From: Bombyx mori
Lineage: Eukaryota; Arthropoda; Insecta; Lepidoptera; Bombycidae
Direction of reading: 5' to 3'
Length of the DNA stretch: 64,000 nucleotides
Assembly: GCF_030269925.1 (NCBI RefSeq)
Contig: NC_085128.1
Location: forward strand, 12,898,501 to 12,962,500
This document shows positions 60,901-64,000 of this stretch, piece by piece. Position numbers and translations under genes: made by a program. Under the pieces are notes generated by a model. It had not been told where the DNA came from. It saw nothing but the letters and a program-made list of their open reading frames with translations, and searched no databases. Numbering within the stretch: position 1 is the stretch's first letter; every line of letters starts with the position of its first letter.

Positions 60901-63577
60901 AGGTAATACGTATTTAACACGTGTTTACAAGCCGTTTCCACGATTAATGAATGGACTTTGTAATAAATATGCAACTTGCAAAAATATACGTGATTGTGAT
61001 TTGTTTATAGGGTACATTAGAACCACTGTACCATACACTCGAGACCGAAGTCTCAACATGATTGACGCCAATATACAGTCGCTAAATTAGATAAATGATG
61101 GTGTCTTTCGATAACGCGCTGGTTTACCTGCATTATACAAATTAAAATAACCGAAAGATCCTAATTATTGTTTCAGTTGGACACAGAGAAAATGCCTCTC
61201 GGAAAGTTGTCTAAGAAACAAATAAAAGCAGGCTACAAAGTATTATCTGAACTGCAGAATCTCATAAAAAGCGGAGATGCGAGTCGAAATAAAATTGTGG
61301 ATGCCACTAATAGGTAAGAACTGTATTGCACCTTCTAAAACAAATCAACGCATCATTTAACTCTAATATATAATGTAAATATATTTTTATGTTTCAAAAT
61401 TACCAATATATAACAAGTCGAGAGCTTTCTGAATGAAATGAATCAGGGATTAAACCCAAAATTTAAGTAGTATGGAACATCTGTATCATCTTCGGTTTTA
61501 GTTGAATCAAAAAAAAAAATTGGTGAATAAATTGTGTGAGCGTCAAATTTTTTTTTTTTTAAAATTGTTCCTTTGTTGCCTGTGTTAAAAATTGTTATTA
61601 TATTATGAAAGTTTCAGCTTGCAAATTACAATGTACATTATTAACATTACATAAAAATAAAATACATTTCATAATCATGCAATTGTTTAAACAGATTTTT
61701 CACTTTAATACCCCACGACTTCGGGGTAAATAACGCACCGCTGTTGGATAATAATGAAATTATAAAGACGAAGACCGATATGATGGATAACCTGTTGGAA
61801 ATTGAAATTGCGTATGGTCTATTACAATCAGGTATGCTCTTCTACTTCTACCTCTGTTAATGTCATTGTATAAGTAAATTAAGATATCTTTTTGTAGGAA
61901 GACCTTTATTATAACTATTAGATCGAAAAAATTTTAATGACATCACTATATAGTATAAAACAAAGTCGCTTTCTCTGTCCCTATATCCCTATGTATGCTT
62001 AAATCTTTAAAACTACGCAATGGATTTTGATGCGGTCTTTTTTAATAGATAGAGTGATTGAAGAGGAAGGTTTATATGTATAATAACATCCATTAAATAA
62101 TGGAGAAATCAATAATAAATTACAGTTTCCGAAGCGAAGCGAGGGCGGGTCGCTAGTATATAATAAAGTGATGTTAGACAGAGAATAAAAACCTAGTGGT
62201 ATGAAGAAAGTCCGGTACATTTCTCTGTTTAGACTGGAATTTTAACAAACGTTATACAATTGATATATTATTGAAAAAGATTACTTGCTTTCAAACAACT
62301 TTTCCTCGCAACATGCATGCCGAACTAGAGACATGTCGTCTGTGTTCCAATTGTCATGTTGGTCGGTCACTGTTTTCAAACGACCATAAATTAAAGAACC
62401 GAGCTACGAAAACGAATTTGTAATCCGTGAAAGTAAGTCAGGCATCCTATCCTCCAGAGCACGGGTCGGGTAAGCTTTTTAATTATTACCCCAAAACATT
62501 TTTGTTTAAGTTGATATTACCCCATGCCGAAGAACAAAAAAAAAAACGAAATCGCTTCTTTTTAGTATCTTTCAATTATGAAAAATATCATTAATAATTT
62601 TGAAAAGAAAACGATAACTAAAAGTTTAATGTAAACATCATTTATTCAATTTATCAATGTAATACCTAGTAATACATAATGGTAATAATAGTAATATATG
62701 TAATATACAGTTGAGGAAAAAAAATCGCCCCCACAGAAAATATAAGTAAATGATAATTTCTTGTTATTTTATAATTCATATGATATTTTTCTTGTATTAT
62801 TAGACGAAAAAACTTCGTTTCGTTTCATTTCGTTTCATTGAGTTTGAAATCACAACGATTCTAAAGAAGTTTCACTTCAATATATACTTTTTATCCACAA
62901 AAGTTTTATTTTTACCCCCCAAAATTACATTTTACCCCATTTGAGGTAATTTACCCCAGTTCCCCGACCCGTGGTGGTCTAGAGCAGACCACCACGACTT
63001 CCGTACTAATAGTGTTAAATAAATGGGTATAAATAACATTAGTTCGCGTTCCACAGACACTGACGACACGGTGAGCCCCATCGAAGGCCACTACAAGAAG
63101 CTGAAGGCGGAGATAGCGCCGCTCGACAAAACCACCGACGAGTTCGAAATGATCCTGGAGTACGTGCGGAACACGCACGGAAAAACGCACAACTTCTACA
63201 CGCTCAATGTGGAAGAGGTGTGTATTATTAAAAAAAACATTACTGAACACATCAAATACTGTGAAATCAAGAAGACATATATTAATTCTCCCACTATGAA
63301 TAATGATATAAATCTTAAGTAAATAAGTCTTTTTTATTTTCATTATTGACAACTTTTAGTACATGAATGAATAGTGTTAATATAGTGAAATTGAAATCAA
63401 ATAAACTTATTAAAAATGTTTAAAATTAATAAACTACATATCCAATTTATCGATAGGTGTTCAAAGTTATCCGCGAGGGAGAAGATAAGCGTTACAAGCC
63501 CTTCAAGAAACTCCACAACCGCCGCCTCTTGTGGCACGGCTCCCGCACCACCAACTTCGCCGGCATTATTTCACAAG
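45915..63577 (+). CDS. PARP1: Poly(ADP-ribose) polymerase 1, N-terminal ~865 residues (17 exons; 3' end outside window)
   Basis: Nuclear DNA-break sensor that makes poly(ADP-ribose) from NAD+. Exons: 45915-46025, 49581-49722, 50037-50212, 50622-50815, 51230-51443, 51696-51801, 54824-55007, 55942-56164, 56494-56598, 57359-57464, 59077-59239, 59752-59908, 60490-60648, 61177-61313, 61695-61831, 63057-63217, 63457-63577; all phases match. Domains in order: Zn1 (CKGC with HHEDC) ~18-65; Zn2 (CPEC, HHLPC) ~125-185; PADR1/Zn3 (CPEC, then two more Cys) ~225-335; BRCT ([18 protein letters not shown]) ~380-480; WGR ([16 protein letters not shown]) ~540-625; helical regulatory domain ([11 protein letters not shown]) ~680-770; start of the ART domain with [13 protein letters not shown], which carries the catalytic His. 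The remaining triad residues lie past the window. No vertebrate-like DEVD caspase site is visible. The first intron (3.5 kb) is repeat-filled. The start codon fits the family N-terminus (VEYAKTGRA). Confidence 0.96.
46320..46520 (-). pseudogene. Degenerate LINE RT scrap
   Basis: Reverse-strand pieces resemble the thumb-region YFT..., LYKAQV motif order of the family B LINE, with several frameshifts. Confidence 0.3.
46595..46860 (+). promoter_or_regulatory. TATA-containing promoter-like segment in PARP1 intron 1
   Basis: GGTATAAAACCGGCGTGCAG, with CGCGCATTTGTCGG downstream, and a second TATAAATAGCAACG at ~46729. Could be part of an LTR or another mobile element's promoter; no ORF is attached. 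Confidence 0.25.
46899..47045 (+). repeat. tRNA-derived SINE (not Bm1-type)
   Basis: Head GGGCATCTGGTGTAGTGGTA has an A box (TGGTGTAGTGGTA) and a B box (GGTTCGAATTCC at 46950-46961), followed by a body with GGGTTATGAATGTATATTAT. The acceptor stem does not pair, so not a functional tRNA. Confidence 0.75.
47235..48265 (+). mobile_element. 5'-truncated R1-clade LINE with 13-bp target-site duplication
   Basis: Flanked by the perfect direct repeat GACCAGTTAACGT (47235-47247 and 48253-48265). The insert encodes the ORF2 C-terminus: [32 protein letters not shown] (a CCHC-type zinc motif), then [18 protein letters not shown]. The frame stops at a TGA (47526-47528). A GC-rich 3' UTR and a long A-run (~48234-48250) follow. 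The perfect duplication suggests a recent insertion, in PARP1 intron 1. Confidence 0.85.
48325..48770 (-). pseudogene. LINE C-terminal coding end and 3' tail (family B)
   Basis: Minus-strand ORF 48384-48761 encodes [38 protein letters not shown] and [12 protein letters not shown], the C-terminal domain of a LINE ORF2. It continues into the family B tail and ends in a T-run (A-run on the minus strand) at ~48330. This links the orphan family B tails to a parent LINE. Confidence 0.75.
49085..49500 (-). repeat. Bm1-type SINE, near full length
   Basis: Tail at left, tRNA-like head at right (GGGATTCAAACACCGGTGCA is the B box in reverse). In PARP1 intron 1, 80 bp before exon 49581. Confidence 0.8.
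53145..53395 (-). repeat. LINE 3' region, family D
   Basis: T-run, AGGCTATTTCAGCTTCACCC, to AAGCGACGGGTTCGAC; its truncated 5' end abuts the ORF at 53408. Confidence 0.65.
53408..53785 (+). CDS. Small basic, Cys-rich ORF of unknown family
   Basis: 125 codons from ATG to TAA, upstream frame also open into the LINE tail. Basic charged N-terminus ([18 protein letters not shown], then a K/R/E-rich helix ending [11 protein letters not shown]) and a Cys/His-containing C-terminus ([25 protein letters not shown]). The N-terminal pattern recalls short basic domains at the start of some insect transposon-like ORFs, but I do not recognise a named family. The abrupt change after KWR suggests an internally deleted protein. 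Located in a PARP1 intron, sense to PARP1. Confidence 0.4.
   Translation: MRRYRESLKENPQKMEEQRIRNIERIKSKYLYKSVSEMSEDEKNKQRQKWRACVYTLAYHGLFLRHILSRHRYVIPDSSNNPLHFVSSMNAVEINILLRCPFFWCQRCDYNLYDHYPADECDYCY
55185..55406 (+). repeat. Dispersed repeat family E
   Basis: AAAACAAAGTCGCTTTCTCT, TATGCTTAAATCTTTAAAAT, ending GAGGACGGGTCGCTAGT. Confidence 0.6.
57740..58650 (-). pseudogene. Internally deleted Tc1/mariner-superfamily transposon
   Basis: Minus strand: 58590-58249 encodes a helix-turn-helix N-terminus ([10 protein letters not shown] upstream, then [20 protein letters not shown] and [12 protein letters not shown]). Closely downstream, 58093-57905 encodes an acidic C-terminal tail ([20 protein letters not shown]). 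The catalytic core that normally lies between is absent. No start codon in frame with the HTH is convincing. Confidence 0.5.
59250..59465 (+). repeat. Bm1-type SINE with 3' deletion
   Basis: TTTTACTGGCGCTAGGACCT through to the A-run; about 40 bp before GGTGGGCTGTGAG is missing. A more degenerate reverse piece follows (~59480-59640). Confidence 0.7.
61935..62160 (+). repeat. Dispersed repeat family E
   Basis: Close relative of 55185-55406, ending GAGGGCGGGTCGCTAGT. Confidence 0.6.
62460..62973. mobile_element. hAT-type MITE, larger copy with insertion
   Basis: Inverted ends CACGGGTCGGG / CCCGACCCGTG and internal blocks shared with 10823-11107 (ACCCCAAAACATTTTTGTTT, TTTACCCCATTTGAGGTAAT). About 230 bp extra in the middle includes a family G terminal motif. 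Target duplication not clear. Confidence 0.6.
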
Positions 63578-64000
63578 GTAAATGACGAGATTGCCCATAT
63601 CTTTGGTGAAATTATTGTCGTTTCTAACAAAAAAAATTAATATTATAGTATTTCGATTCATTTTATGAGTGATAATTGCTATATTCTTCTGTGTTAGAAA
63701 ATTCAAAGAAAAACCGTTCTATTAATAATAAATATAGCTTTTAGAAAAAAGATCAAAGATTATTTTGTCTTCACGTATTTACATACTACACAAAATATGA
63801 GTTTCCTCCAATCACATTTAACAACAAAGCAAAATATAATCTGTTGAACTACTTTAAAACCTACATTGTCTCTTTATCTAGGCATCGGTCCATGGTAAAA
63901 TTCACCATGGCCCAACTATGATGGATGGATTTAGATGTGGTTTCCAGCGACGTATTTTATTATGATAGTTTTTAATAGCATTTGGAACTCTATGGATGTT

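Overview
The window is nuclear DNA of a lepidopteran, most likely the silkworm Bombyx mori or a close relative. It has AT-rich introns and intergenic DNA, small GC-rich exons with GT/AG borders, and a very high load of young dispersed repeats. The commonest repeat has a tRNA-like head and a conserved tail containing CTGCCGTGAAGCAGTAATGC, which I recognise as the Bm1-type SINE of silkworm. Nothing in the window looks bacterial or viral apart from old retroelements.

Four protein-coding genes can be reconstructed exon by exon with consistent splice phases. (1) 410-10622, plus strand: the C-terminal ~60% of importin-13 (nuclear transport receptor, 10 exons; the 5' end lies outside the window). 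(2) 32240-18452, minus strand: a complete 14-exon gene for a 648-residue SIAH-type RING E3 ubiquitin ligase with a long disordered N-terminal half. It is tail-to-tail with importin-13. (3) 40425-38896, minus strand: an intronless secreted acid-lipase-family enzyme. (4) 45915-63577, plus strand: the first 17 exons of PARP1, from the start codon to the first part of the ADP-ribosyltransferase domain; the rest lies past the right edge.

By region: 0.4-10.6 kb importin-13, with a 63-bp minisatellite, two inverted retroposons and a probable gypsy-type solo LTR in introns. 10.6-18.3 kb is a long AT-rich gene-free stretch with a hAT-type MITE carrying a clear 8-bp target duplication. 18.3-32.2 kb is the SIAH-like gene, with several foldback MITEs, SINEs and a mariner relic in introns. 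32.2-38.9 kb is a repeat nest with a ~1-kb foldback element and LINE pieces. 38.9-40.5 kb is the lipase. 40.5-45.9 kb is a tandem of three copies of a short retroposon, one split by a LINE. 45.9-63.6 kb is PARP1; intron 1 holds a tRNA-derived SINE, a target-duplicated R1-clade LINE and LINE 3' ends, and a later intron holds a possibly undescribed element rich in the motif TTTGTTAC.

The genes have no operon-like relation. Three are nuclear or regulatory housekeeping proteins (import/export, ubiquitylation, DNA-damage signalling) and one is secreted. The most interesting features are the inverted retroposons enclosing an importin-13 exon, the coding-looking sequence after the SIAH-like stop codon, and the TTTGTTAC-rich element. 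Exon coordinates were derived by hand from splice signals, reading phase and family alignment from memory, not from transcripts.
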